This document shows positions 15,224-27,299 of a stretch of 64,000 nt of DNA, piece by piece. The stretch lies in NCBI RefSeq assembly GCF_025698545.1, contig NC_068565.1:7316001-7380000 (forward strand), given 5' to 3'. A model generated the notes under the pieces. That model made no database searches. It worked only from the letters and a program-made list of their open reading frames with translations, and had not been told where the DNA came from. Every line of letters starts with the position of its first letter. Position 1 is the stretch's first letter. Source of the DNA: Gossypium raimondii. Its lineage: Eukaryota > Streptophyta > Magnoliopsida > Malvales > Malvaceae. A program made the translations under genes and the position numbers.

Positions 15224-16445
15224 TGTAACACCCCTAACCCAAATCCGTCGCCGGAACAGGGTTATGGAGCATTACCAGAGATTACAAAACAGATAATAGA
15301 TGATTACAGAACAGATAATAGATATTTCACGACATACAATGTTCATATCATAATTCAATATTAAGTCCTTTATAAGAGCCCTCGAGGCTCAAAATATACA
15401 TTAGAATTGAGTTGAGACTAAATTGGAAACTCAGAGAATTTTTCGCAAAAATCTCAAAAATTTTCCAAGGTGTAGGGGACACACGCCCATGTGGCTAGGT
15501 CGTGTGCCTCACACGGTCAGGAGACATGCCCGTTTCTCAGGCCATGTGGGTATTCAAAGTAGGGACACACGGGCGTGTCCCAGCCTATGTCCAAATCAGG
15601 GTGGCTACTAACTTGCGTCACACGGCCAAGCCACATGCCCGTGTACTAGGCCGTGTGAGCATACTGACTTGTATAATTAAGGTGCAGGGTTCACACAGTC
15701 AAGTCACACGCCCGTGTGCTAGACCGTGTGCCACACACGGCTGAGACACACGCTCGTGTCTCTGCCCATATGAAAATACCTGAGCATTTTGTTTCTAAAA
15801 TTTAAAGATCCAGGGGACACAAGCCAAACCACACACCAATGTGCATGACGCACGGCTGAGACACACGCCCATGTCTCTCCCCGTGTGGACGAAAATAGGC
15901 CATTTTTCGGCCACTTTTCTCACCCATTTTGATATCAACCTATACACAACATTTCAATACATCAATAAACCCCAAACAAGCAATCAACACAAGCCAAAAT
16001 CATGTATTAAGCATGACCTAACATCACAATACTCAATTACCTAAACTTACCAATTTAACCCATTTCATTGATTTGTTAAAATCTATTACAAATTACATGC
16101 ATACAAGCATTTATCATTAACAACCATACTTCAAATTAGTTCATTTCAATCCAACCCTATACATGTCATAAAACCAAAGTTTACATTGCAAAACTACCAG
16201 ATTAAGTTGGATAGTGTGACTTAGTGTGTTGATCTGATCTCCTGACCTCACGTTAATTTACAAAAACATTAAACATCACGAGTAAGCTTGATGAAGCTTA
16301 GTAAGTTCGATAGGTTAAACATAAATCTTCTTGAACTTAATATAATAAATTAATTAGTAAATAAATCATACATTCTCCTAACAAACACAACATAAATTGA
16401 TGAACACATTTCCTTCAAATCAATATCAATATTAAACATTAAATC
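15224..16445 (+). repeat. Ty3/gypsy LTR (TGTAACACCCC type), unit 1
   Basis: Begins TGTAACACCCCTAACCC. Between about 15475 and 15895 it carries a dense cluster of ACACGCCCGTGTG / CACACGGCC palindromic motifs, typical of Malvaceae gypsy LTRs. No internal coding region follows. The right limit is set by the start of the next LTR-like sequence at 16446 and is approximate. Confidence 0.65.
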
Positions 16446-16687
16446 TGTAATGACCCAAAAATTTACGGGCATCGAAAAAGTATAATATCGGGCCTTCGTC
16501 TTAGTAAATTGAGTTTAAAAATAATTATTAGAAATATTTACTAGATTATTTGTGTGTTTAATTAGGTTTTAGATAGGTGAATTTAGCTTAATTAAGAGTA
16601 ATTAGTAAAAGATTAAATTACAATAGAAGTGAAAGTTTAATTATAGATTAAAATAAATTAAAGGAAAATAATAGGGACCAAATGGGC
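16446..16687 (+). repeat. Start of a second gypsy LTR (TGTAATGACCC type)
   Basis: Begins TGTAATGACCCAAAAATTTACG and is cut off at the duplication junction. The fuller version is in unit 2, from about 18934 to 19592. Confidence 0.6.
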
Positions 16688-19170
16688 TGGAATTCCAACA
16701 CATGGATCATGTTCATAAGAATAATTCCATGAAACAATGTAGGAAATGCACAATTTTGAAAAAATGAATTGTTGTAGATGTGCTTTTGCATTAGTTGGAA
16801 TTTTCAAAGAATCGGGTCATAAATTTTGAATTTTTCTAGTAAGATTTCGGAAGATGATGGTCCATACCAATTCCACCATTCTTGGAACTAATTTGGGGAT
16901 TTGAATTGGGTACCATATTTGAAATATATGAGCCAGGAATGTCTTATATGTTGATTGTCCGTTAGGAAGGCATTGTACCAGAGCATTTGGTAATCCCAAT
17001 ATGTGAAATATGGGTGATAGTCTATTTTGGTGGTGAATTTGGCTGGAAATTTCTTTGGAGAATTTGGGTTTTCACCCTAATCTCTTGGTCGAAGAATTTT
17101 AACTATTTGGGCTCTTGAATGGGTGATAAATTTTGGATCTTTTGGGTCTGTATAGTGTTTGAACAATACTAATCCAGTTTGAACCAGTATGTTTTCACAA
17201 TACTACTGAGGTTTTTAAGAATCTAATGGCTTAAAATGTCATCTAAAAGTTTTTTTACAAGTATATGTAGAGGTTTTTCAAAATTTTCTTCCATAAAATA
17301 ATTTTCTCAAAATATTTGTTTGGAAAATATTGTGAGGATTTTTGGGTAGTAGTCTGTGAAGACATTGTTACTTTTTTTAGGAAAACATCCAAGAGAGATG
17401 CTTCTTTTAAAATATTTTTGATAGATTTTTTGTTTGTGTAAAACAATATATTTATTTTTTAAAACATTTGCTGTTTCCCCATCAATTTGTTTTAGAGGAA
17501 CTTATTCTTTTAATTGAGAAAAGGCTAATGTCACTTTTGGGGATTGAGAAAGGGACTCAATCCATTTTTTTTTTATCTGTGAACCAATTTCATTTGGATC
17601 CTGTGCATCCTAAACGGATGCATTTTTGGAGGATTTTGATAAGGGTGACAATTTCTCATTTTCTTCTTCAAGGAAAATTCCATACCATGACTTAATTGGT
17701 TTTGAGGAAATTTAGGTTTTTGTGGTTGGTTCTGTAACACCCCTAACCCAAATCCGTCGCCGGAACAGGGTTATGGAGCATTACCGAGATTACAAAAGAT
17801 AATAGATGATTACGAATGATAATAGATATTTCACGACATACAATGTTCATATCATAATTCAATATTAAGTCCTTTATAAGAGCCCTCGAGGCTCAAAATA
17901 TACATTAGAATTGAGTTGAGACTAAATTGGAAACTCGAGAATTTTTCAAAAATCTCAAAAATTTTCCAAGGTGTAGGGGACACACGCCCATGTGGCTAGG
18001 TCGTGTGCCTCACACGGTCGGAGACATGCCCGTTTCTCGTGCCATGTGGGTATTCAAAGTAGGGACACAGGCGTGTCCCACCTATGTCCAAATCGGGTGG
18101 CTACTAACTTCGTCACACGGCCAAGCCACATGCCCGTGTACTAGGCCGTGTGAGCATCTTGACTTGTATAATTAAGGTGCAGGGTTCACATCAAGTCAAT
18201 CACGCCTGTGCTAGACGTGTCACACACTACTGAGACACAGCCTGTTCTCGCCCATATGAAAATACTGAGCATTTTGTTTCTAAAATTTAAAGATCCAGGG
18301 GACACAAGCCAAACCACACACCAATGTGCATGACGCACGGCTGAGACACACGCCCATGTCTCTCCCCGTGTGGACGAAAATAGGCCATTTTTCGGCCACT
18401 TTTCTCACCCATTTTGATATCAACCTATACACAACATTTCAATACATCAATAAACCCCAAACAAGCAATCAACACAAGCCAAAATCATGTATTAAGCATG
18501 ACCTAACATCACAATACTCAATTACCTAAACTTACCAATTTAACCCATTTCATTGATTTGTTAAAATCTATTACAAATTACATGCATACAAGCATTTATC
18601 ATTAACAACCATACTTCAAATTAGTTCATTTCCAATCCAACCCTATACATGTCATAAAACCAAAGTTTACATTGCAAAAACTACCAGATTAAGTTGGATA
18701 GTGTGACTTAGTGTGTTGATCTGATCTCCTGACCTCACGTTAATTTACAAAAACATTAAACATCACGAGTAAGCTTGATGAAGCTTAGTAAGTTCGATAG
18801 GTTAAACATAAATCTTACTGAACTTAATATAATAAATTAATTAGTAAATAAATCATACATTCTCCCTAACAAACACAACATAAATTGATGAACACATTTC
18901 CTTCAAATCAATATCAATATTAAACATTAAATCAGAATGACCCAAAATTTACGCATCGAAAAAGTATAATATCGGCCTTCGTCTTAGTAAATTGAGTTTA
19001 AAAATAATTATTAGAAATATTTACTAGATTATTTGTGTGTTTAATTAGGTTTTAGATAGGTGAATTTAGCTTAATTAAGAGTAATTAGTAAAAGATTAAA
19101 TTACAATAGAAGTGAAAGTTTAATTATAGATTAAAATAAATTAAAGGAAAATAATAGGGACCAAATGGGC
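16688..19170 (+). repeat. ~2.5 kb tandem duplication, unit 2
   Basis: Direct repeat of 14167-16687, 2483 bp long. It contains the retroelement remnant (16688-17732), the LTR starting at 17733, and the second LTR start near 18934, where the first bases read AGAATGACCC. It differs from unit 1 mainly by 1-4 bp losses, many at CAG or CTG (see findings), and it ends at the same GGGACCAAATGGGC. Confidence 0.93.
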
Positions 19171-19592
19171 AATTAAGCCACATTTGGAGGTTGAGGTGGC
19201 ATAAGATTGTAAAAATCTTAGATTTTTATATTATTTATTTATATAAATATATAAATTAATTATAAAGTATAAATTGAGGAAAATTCGAAATTAGTGAAAA
19301 TACTGAAAAATTAGTAGATAAATTTGAGTTTAGAAGAAATTTGAATAGAAATAGAGTCTAATTAAATTAGAAATGTAAATAAATTTAGTTAGGATTAAAT
19401 TGGAATTAAAGTATAAATTAGATAGAAATTTTATTATTATAAATTAATGTTGTAATTAATAGTGTAAATTATTATTATTTTCGTAGCTAACAAGGAACTC
19501 GAGGCATTGGAATACAAAGGAAAGGAGAAGGTTATTGAGGAATAATCGAGCAAATTCGAGTTTGTATTACTATAATTCAAATCTATTTATTA
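19171..19592 (+). repeat. Continuation of TGTAATGACCC gypsy LTR
   Basis: The LTR that starts near 18934 runs on as AT-rich sequence with no coding capacity and stops where the CACTA element begins. The CACTA element probably inserted into this LTR. Confidence 0.5.
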
Positions 19593-19611
19593 TTACACTA
19601 CACCAAAACAG

Positions 19612-20035
19612 GTTTTTAGCGGCATTTTTTTATGCCTTTAGCGGCGTTTTTGAAAGCGCCGCAAAAAATGCCGCTATTGTCAACGCCGCTATAGATCAGG
19701 ACCTTTAGCGGCACTTTTCACACAAACGCCGCTATAGATCAGGACCTTTAGCGGCGCTTTCCCACAAACGCCGCTATAGATCAAGACCTTTAGCGGCGCT
19801 TTTCCCACAAACACCGCTATAGATTAGGGTCTTTAGCTGCGCTTTTTCACAAACGCCGCTATAGATCAAGACCTTTAGCGGCGCTTTTCCTAAAAACGCC
19901 GCTATAGCTCAGGATCTTTAGCGGCGCTTTTCCCACAAACGCTGCTATAGGTCAAGGCCTTTAGCGGTGCTTTTTTTACAAACGCCACTATAGACCAAAG
20001 CTTTAGCAACGCTTCTCGCAAAAACGCCACTAAAA
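19612..20035 (+). repeat. CACTA subterminal 43-bp repeats
   Basis: About nine units of TTTAGCGGCGCTTTTCCCAC...CGCCGCTATAGATCAGGACC, period 42-44 bp (unit starts near 19703, 19747, 19789). Each unit carries an inverted pair TAGCGGCG / CGCCGCTA and could fold as a hairpin. Such GC-rich repeats next to the terminus are the usual transposase-binding region of CACTA elements. Units decay toward the right. Confidence 0.85.
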
Positions 20036-20420
20036 ACATTAACATTTAAAAAAAATCATTTTAATCAAATAATATTTATTTTATGATAAATATTATATTA
20101 TGTTTTATTTTTTATTTTTTAAATTTAAACTTTAAATATAATTTCAAAGATAAATAAAAATATTATTTAAATTAAAATTTCTATGAAAATTTTAACTTTA
20201 AAACTAAATATAAAAATTAATGAATTTAGTTTTAAAATTTAAAATAATAAATTAATAACACAATTAAAATCCAAAAGTTAGAACTCAAGTTGTCGTAAAT
20301 ATTAAAGTAAAAATAAAATTTAGAATCAAAACTAAAATAAATAATACATAATGAGAAATGATCACTAGTTGAACCGCCTATGACAATAAACGCAAGATAA
20401 TAAAAATACAATGCAGTCTG
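20036..20420. other. AT-rich interior of CACTA element
   Basis: Very AT-rich sequence between the subterminal repeats and the first captured exon. Nothing coding is visible. Confidence 0.5.
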
Positions 20421-20874
20421 CTACACCATCATTGCTCTGCAAGTTTCATTGACGGCATTCCAAACTATATCCTGCAATATAAACATGCATTATTCATAAG
20501 AAAGATAAAAGGTACAAACCACACATGTATGGAGAGGAAAAGTGAAAGAAAACATAAATTTATCCGTGTAAATACAAAATGCTTCAAACACAACCTAATT
20601 GTGATTCATAATAAATATTACCTCCACTTCTGCTAAAAAGTAAGCTGGATCCAAGTTCTGAAACAGAACAAGTTTTCCAAACGTGTGTGCATCACGCAAA
20701 CTTTCTTCCCAATGCTGAAACAATGTAGGAAGCAGTTTAAGATCAGCTTAAAGAATGTAGACTAATTTTCCCACAAATAACAACAATCAAAGTAGGCTGT
20801 GAAAATAATTTAAACAACTGGTTTAGGAGTGACAGAGGAGTGCTTACGAGTTCTCCAAACCATTTGATCCTATC
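20421..20874 (-). pseudogene. Captured gene fragment, ASI1-like (BAH/RRM protein)
   Basis: Three consecutive minus-strand exons with intact GT-AG borders: 20848-20874 (DRIKWFGEL), 20622-20714 (31 codons, containing GKLVLFQNLDPAY and ending AEVE) and 20421-20471 (DIVWNAVNETCRAMMV then TAG). They join in phase. The order and wording resemble the start of the RNA-recognition part of plant ANTI-SILENCING 1-type BAH-RRM proteins, which act in chromatin-linked RNA processing. That identification is from memory. Everything before and after these exons is missing, so this is a transduplicated piece, not a gene. The stop right after AMMV could end a chimeric transcript. Confidence 0.55.
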
Positions 20875-21525
20875 CTGTAAGCATGAATAAACAGCAAAAT
20901 GTAAGTACTTCTTTACAAGAAATATCCACATCAAGGAGAACAACAGAGGGATAACAGGATAGTAAATCTGCAATAAGGAGGAAAGCAGAAACTTGCAAGC
21001 ATGATATTGTACAGGATGATGAGGATTAAACAAATAAATTTATTCATCCAAAAAGAAATACGAGTAGAAGTAATAGGAGAAACAATCAAATGAGACCACA
21101 TTATTCTTCCAATAAATGTTAAAAGAAATTGAAATTTGAGATCATGTGATTTAAAAAAATTAAGATCCAACGCAGGAGGGAAAAAAATAGGCTATAAAGT
21201 GAGGTGAACAAAGAAAGAAAAGGTATCACAAGATTTACCTATCACCTATATAATCATTTACACATACCATACAATTGATTCGAAACTATAGATAATGGCA
21301 TCCCAAGAACGCATTCAACATACAAAGACTTCCATATTCCACATAATGCCATTGAAATATAACTCTTCACTTCATAAAAACTACCATTTATTATTTCTTA
21401 ATTTTAAAAGGCTTAAATGATGCAACATGGCTACAGTGGATGTGTGTATTGAATTATATGCTGAATGACAACTTTGATTCCTAATGAAACATGGCACACT
21501 GGAAAAATATGGATAAGAGAAGTAC

Positions 21526-21603
21526 TTATCTTGATACAAGCTAAAGACACCATTAGAATGAATAAGGTCATATGTTCTTGGATACGTAGAGAAACCTTCG
21601 CAC
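21526..21603 (-). pseudogene. Captured exon of a PMT-type methyltransferase
   Basis: A single minus-strand exon with an acceptor at 21604 and a possible donor at 21520-21525. It encodes [20 protein letters not shown] followed by SLYQDK. This matches the [21 protein letters not shown] segment of the plant putative S-adenosylmethionine-dependent methyltransferase (PMT/QUA2-like) family, part of the second methyltransferase fold. It is unrelated to the neighbouring captured exons, but on the same strand. Confidence 0.65.
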
Positions 21604-21729
21604 CTGTCACAAATAAGAAATGAAAATGTCACGAACAGTGCCAGTGGGGTTCGTTTCTGAAGTTATATTAATGGGAAACAGGAGTAACTAAGAAATATGA
21701 TATGACCAATTATTTCCAATGCCTGAAAC

Positions 21730-21816
21730 TGTCACTAGCTCTGCAAGTGCAGAACCACGATCTTTCTCAGCAAACTGAATATGCATAGCTTCAATCCGGC
21801 TGTGTAATATCTTGTT
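21730..21816 (-). pseudogene. Captured exon, unidentified (29 codons)
   Basis: An 87-bp open segment with acceptor CTTCAG (rc at 21817-21822) and possible donor GTTTCA (rc at 21724-21729). It encodes a charged, probably helical stretch including SRIEAMHIQFAEKDRGSA. I do not recognise the parent gene. It is listed because its splice borders and codon structure look like a host exon. Confidence 0.4.
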
Positions 21817-22417
21817 CTGAAGAACATATGACAAAAGATCATATTAATAATCATAGAAAACTGCATTTTCTACTCTTGCATTAAAATAAAACTACAAAAT
21901 ATATTCTAGAGTAGAAAACAAACAAGAAAAGATAGCATCAAATACATTATTTCAATCTGAGCAAATAATAGTAGAAGGAAGACATGCTTCAACCCTTTCA
22001 AAGTTCGCTCACAGGTGTCTTGTCTAAGAAACAAGTTGTTAATAAATTACGATTAACAACTAACAACTAACATCACATGTCCAATATCAGGATGGTACCA
22101 GTTGTTAATAAATTATGATTGGAGTAGATACAAAACAAGTCCTAAAATATACTTCCCCGAAAAAGTGTCGAGGCTTTCTAAGAGACTTTCCATTGGTTTC
22201 CATACCACAAGAAATAAAATATTTGAGGTAAACCTCCTTAATCTACTTCCCTACGATAACGGCATTGCATTTAGGATGACGAAAAAGAAAAGGAAATCCA
22301 ATAACTACAGATCATAAGAAAAACAAATCAAGACTGCAAAAATAAAATAAAATAAAACATACCCACTATCACCTAGAACAATTACAGAAAATGTAGAAAT
22401 ATAACTTAGATAAAAAC

Positions 22418-22724
22418 CTAAATGCTTCTTTCTCCTAATGATTTCCAACAACACCAAATCCAATTTCCTTTCCCAGCAGCACTGACACAATATTCTTATA
22501 ATAGATGCATATGTACAAATATCATGAGAAAACCCATCTTCTTTCAATCGATTAAAAAATGAAAAAGCCTTATCAGGTTGTTCTCTCAAAGTGTTCAAAG
22601 TTTCAACAAATTCAGCTCTATGTAATTCAAAGACCCGGTTAACGAAATGATTCATATTTGGGGTACCAATGATTTCTTGCTCATCTGATGAATTGGATGC
22701 TAATTGGTCAAGAGCATAGTGCAT
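22418..22724 (-). pseudogene. Captured fragment of a PPR protein gene
   Basis: On the minus strand an acceptor GCAG precedes an open segment (22724 down to about 22418, where AG|GTTTTT could be a donor). It contains KAFSFFNRLKEDGFSHDICT followed by YASIIRILC, the recognisable form of a pentatricopeptide repeat motif. A functional PPR gene would carry many more repeats; only the first is present. Upstream, at about 23299-23456 minus, a basic, Ser/Leu-rich open stretch resembles an organelle-targeting leader and may be its first exon, but it lacks an ATG. Confidence 0.6.
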
Positions 22725-22729
22725 CTGCG

Positions 22730-24175
22730 GTGAAACAAAAATAATTACAACATTCTCAATTTCAATACATTACAAACTCGTATTTCTTACTTTTTGCTTC
22801 TCAAATTAAAAAAATAAAAGAAAAGAAATTGCAATTAGATACAATATATAAGAAATAAAATGAAAATTGTAAATCAACTTTTATAAAAAAACGTAACCTT
22901 CTTATAGATAAAGTACATAATACTACTTTTAATTATTAGAATTAAGTCATACTGTTTAGTTGTTTATCCATTTGTATTCAATTATGATTTGGCTTTCACT
23001 GTTTAACTTGTAATTTGAGTCTAGCCAACAGCCATGGGAGAATTGTAGCAGGAAAAAGAAATAATCCTAAGACAAGCCCAAATTTCTTTCAACGGTACTT
23101 AGCTCATAAACGTGGAGAAAATCACATTTTAAACAAAAACAAAGGGAGAAATGAACAACTAAAATACCTCTTTTCTGGCAATAGGAGAGAACTTTGAAAA
23201 GCTCCAAAGTGCAGGTCGTGTCTTCCACAAGGATTGCCCCAAAATCTAATCAATCAAAGAAACATAAAATCAAAATCAAAAGCAATAGAAATAAAAAAGA
23301 ACACCTATTGAGCAGGAGGAAGTGTGATTGGCGTAGGTGTATTGACTTGGTGTTGCTGGAAATGGGAAATTTGGGGGCAAATTTTGAGATAAAAAGGGAG
23401 TATTTAGGGCGCACGACGGAGATGAGAAGAAGCGGGAGTAATGAGCGGGTAACCAAAAATAAATTTTGTTGGGATTGAGCGGGATTTTAATTACCTTTTG
23501 CAAAACAACACCAAGTATTGTATTAATAAGATTTTAAATTGGTCTCAAACTTTAAATATTATTTTATTCAAAATTTTTAAAGTATCAGTATTGTATTAAT
23601 AAGAATTTTTTCATCAATTTACTGATAAACTACATATTAAATATCAACTCAAATCGAATGTGAAATATATTTAAAACATGAATATTAATTCATAAGCACG
23701 TTATATTGACATTATTTTTAATAAACAGGTTATATTGACATTATTTTTAATAATTAAATTTAAATATAAAACAATTTTTATTGTTTTTAAACAATAAAAT
23801 GGGTGATTCGGGTAAAACGAGCTTGAAGTTGGAAAAGGTTTTAAAATTGGGCATTGCCATAGCTTGGTCTGGCTTGGCCCACTATTTAATTCAATATTTT
23901 AAAACCTTTGCAAAGTTTAATCTATTCAATTAATTCTTATTTGATCATGGTAGGGGCAAGGCAAAACAATCAAAAAATTGAACCGGATAAAAAAAACTGA
24001 ACCGAGCACTAAAAATGCTGAATCAGAATGGGATAAGATAGGGATATCCTTGGATATAGCTTATATTGATTTTGAAGAACCAAATCTTCACACGATTTTG
24101 AAGAACCAAATTAATATTATCTCTTTTACAATTATATAATAAATTAATTAATATATAAATTAGAAAACACTAGTT
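22730..24175. other. Flank of captured exons and AT-rich DNA
   Basis: Contains the possible leader exon of the PPR fragment (23299-23456, minus). Beyond about 23480 there is AT-rich intergenic sequence with a short direct repeat (AACAGGTTATATTGACATTATTTTTAA) at 23698-23752. No gene and no CACTA right end were found. Confidence 0.4.
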
Positions 24176-24376
24176 AATCTAAACCATAAACCTAAACCCT
24201 AGCTAAAACCCTAAAACCCTAAACCCACAAACCCTTAACACATAACCTCTAAACCTTAAACCCCAACATTTAAACCATAATCCCTAAACTCATAATCCAT
24301 AAACCTTAAAATGGTAACACCTAAACATTAAACTCTAAACCATATACCCTAAACCAAAAACCCTAAACTATAGTGA
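24176..24376 (+). repeat. Degenerate interstitial telomere-like tract
   Basis: About 200 bp built from variants of CCCTAAA (AACCCTAAACCC, CCTAAACCCTAG, CCATAAACCTAA and so on). This is the plant telomere repeat in strongly diverged form, read C-rich on the plus strand. Confidence 0.75.
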
Positions 24377-24499
24377 TAATTAATTCAATATTTTAAAATT
24401 AATACTATCTCTTTTACGATTATATAAGAAATTATTTAACATATAAATTAAAAAAATCAAGTAATGTACCCAAAAAATTTAACAATTAATTAATTGTTA

Positions 24500-26025
24500 T
24501 ATTTTAATTAAAATGCATGGTAAGTAAAATTAGGTAAGCAATTGAAATGATACTAGTGATTTGAATTGAATCAAATTGAATTGAATGAAGGAAATATGTG
24601 AGTATTTGAAATGTATATTGATTGAAAAGTAATTAGTGATTTGAATTTGATTGGAAAATGAATTTAAAATATGAATTAAATAAAGTGAATTAATTTATGA
24701 ATATGTGTGAATATGTGAATTGTGTATTGATTGAAAAGTGGTTTGAATTGAATCGAAATATGATTATATGTGATTATTTGAAATATGTATTGTTATTAAA
24801 TTGTTAATTGATTAGAAAGTGGAAAAGTGATCTTGAATTGAAATGAAAGTGAATTGAGAATTTGAATACCCTATTAACTAGTCGGGCTAAGTCGGATATA
24901 GTTGGCATGCCATAGGATTTGGAAGAGTACGGGATTTATCGGCTTTTCCGATTAGGCACTTTATGTGTCATACATCAGGCACCTCATGTGTCGTTTCAGG
25001 TACTTATGTGTCGTATACTGATCAGATACTATGTACCGTTTTAGGCACAATGTACCATACTGGTGTGTTTGGGTTGGAATCCGTGTATTCGTCAAAGTCC
25101 AGATTATTAATAGGGTGAATAATTGAAATGAGAAAATCAAATGAATTTGATCGATTGTAGTATTGAATATGAGAAAATTTAAAATTGTGGATTGAAATTG
25201 AGATTGAAAATGAAAGGCATGAATTTAATGTTTATGTAGTGATTGAAATTGCTACATGTGATATGTGATTGAGATTGAAGAATAGTTAAAAATTGTATTG
25301 TTATTGTCAAATAATGAAAGTTTATGAACTAATTAATATTTAAGAAATATGATAGTTACATGCTTGGTAATTATAATTCTTTATTGCTATTATAATTTGA
25401 ATTATGATAATACCAGAAGTATAAAATACTCATTGACGTTGTTTTCAGTGGGTTGAAAAAGGGTCTGAGTCTCGGTTCAGCATCCAGGTCAATCCCGACT
25501 CTTGCATAGAGATTTCGGTGATGTTTTCTTCCTTAAATGAAAGTGGCATGTACATAAGAATTATAATGGTTATTTTGGTATGTTATATAATTTTGTTGTA
25601 AAGAAAGGTATTTGATGTTTTGATGATTATATTAGTAAAATGGTAGAAGTTATTTATAGCATTGGTATCGAATTGAAATGACTTGGTTAGTTTTATGAAT
25701 TAATTAGAAATGATAATAGGATTTTCATTAATTAAGTTGTTATGTCAATATGTCAAGTATAATTTAAGTATATAAATGTATTGGTTGAATTATGGGATTG
25801 GTTGGTCTGAATTGAAAGTTGCGGGGTTTTATGTAAAATAAGCGTAAATGTCATTAAATTTATAAATAAAAAATGAATGAAGTCAATTACTAAAATTTAT
25901 ATGAATTTATGATTTATTTTAATATGTTGGTTATTTATTTAAGATTTATTTGTAAATTGTTTGATATGTCCGGTAATGTCTCGTAACCCTGTTTCGGCGA
26001 CGGTTTGGGCTTAGGGGGTGTTACA
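24500..26025 (-). repeat. Ty3/gypsy LTR, minus orientation (unit 1)
   Basis: Ends at 26025 with GGGGGTGTTACA; on the minus strand the LTR starts TGTAACACCCCCTAAGCCC. The body contains the repeated GGCAC...ATGTGTCGT phrases at 24950-25060. The far end is not resolved; 24500 is approximate. The same LTR recurs at 27300-28591. Confidence 0.65.
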
Positions 26026-27299
26026 AAATCTTTCAATTTCAATCATATAAGTCTTTTACCAAATCTTACCGAATCAGAGAACGACTTACGGGTATGAGTA
26101 CATCGTATTCAGAAGCCCGAAGGTTGCAGTGTTAAATAGAAATCCATAAAGGGTTGAACGGAAGCTCATAGGAGCTGAATGGAAACCTATAAGGGTTAAA
26201 CAAAAACTCATATGAGTTAACAGAAGCTCGTGAGAGCTAAACGGAAAGTAAACACGAAAGTTTGCAACAAATGCTGAACCTCGGTTTACTTGGGTACATT
26301 TTCCATCAATTCATCTTTTGCATTTTACCTTCAATTCATCCTTTGTCATAGAACGATTGTACTCAATCCCACGTTCCACTCATTTTGAGCATTCAATTTA
26401 ATTTCATATTTTAACAATAATTTTATTTTCAACAATAGATATGAATAAATACATAATATCATTCATCAATTTAATAAGAAAACATTAAATTTTAACCATA
26501 CGAACTTACAGGTTAAATTGTAAGATTTGTAGAAGTTTAGGGACTATTATGCTATTTTCCCTTTTCACGTTTGTCTATAGGCTCTTGATCTAAGATGTAA
26601 AATTATTCATTCATTAGCATATATTTCAGTTTCAATTCACTTCACAATTAATACCCTTCAAGTTTTGAAATTACACAATTACCCTAATTTTTACAGTTTT
26701 TGCAATTTCGTCCCTCACCAATTAGCCTATCAAATGAGAATTTTTCTAAACTGACAATTTGTCTAAATATTCTAAGCTATCATACTACCTTTGATTAACA
26801 TAATTTAGTATCAAACCCTAATATTTAATCTTTTCACAATTTGGTCCTAAAATCAATTTCTATTAAAATCACTTGATAAAATCATCAAATAATAAAAATT
26901 AAAGCTCTAAATCCATGTTAATTCATCACAAGCATCCAGCACTCATCAATGGTAACTTTAAAATTACCCATAAAATCAAAAACTAATGACATAGATAGTT
27001 GGACCTACTTGTAAAAGTCTTAAAACACAAAATTTCAAGAAAAGAGTAAGAATTGAATTCAAATGAAGTAAAATATGAAAAAAAACAGCTTTAAGATCTT
27101 TCCTATGGCTGCTTTTGGCTGAAGATTGATGAAGAAATGCCTAGAAAATCTTTTAATTGCTATTTTATTTATTTAATTTTACAAAATTTACAATTTTACC
27201 CTTAAATCACCTAATTTCATTGTTTTTTCTGCTTATGCGCCTCAGCCTTCTATCTTAAGCTCATTTACTCTTTAAGTCCTCCTCATTTAACATCTAATC
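24748..27299. repeat. ~2.55 kb tandem duplication, unit 1
   Basis: Starts TTGAATCGAAATATG inside one LTR, passes the LTR border at 26025 and ends at CATTTAACATCTAATC inside a second minus-strand LTR (26026 onward). The following unit repeats the whole stretch. Confidence 0.92.

Larger units (their letters stand above)
14167..16687 (+). repeat. ~2.5 kb tandem duplication, unit 1
   Basis: Starts at TGGAATTCCAACACATGG and ends at GGGACCAAATGGGC. The same string of features follows immediately in unit 2: pararetrovirus-like remnant, LTR of the TGTAACACCCC type, LTR start of the TGTAATGACCC type. Length 2521 bp. Confidence 0.93.
19596..23500 (+). mobile_element. CACTA (En/Spm) transposon, left part, with captured exons
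   Basis: The left terminus is CACTACACCAAAACAGG at 19596, preceded by TTA as a possible 3-bp target site. Subterminal 43-bp repeats follow at once. Behind them lie exon-like segments of several unrelated host genes, all on the minus strand. I found no matching ...TGGTGTAGTG right terminus in the window and no transposase. The right limit is the end of the last exon-like segment and is a guess. The copy is non-autonomous and perhaps truncated. Confidence 0.65.

Noticed and set aside
22102..22317. Plus-strand open frame of 71 codons
   Set aside because: Opposite to the captured exons, no family resemblance, no sensible start context.
23015..23478. Two plus-strand open frames
   Set aside because: Antisense to the possible PPR leader exon; basic composition only, no domain.
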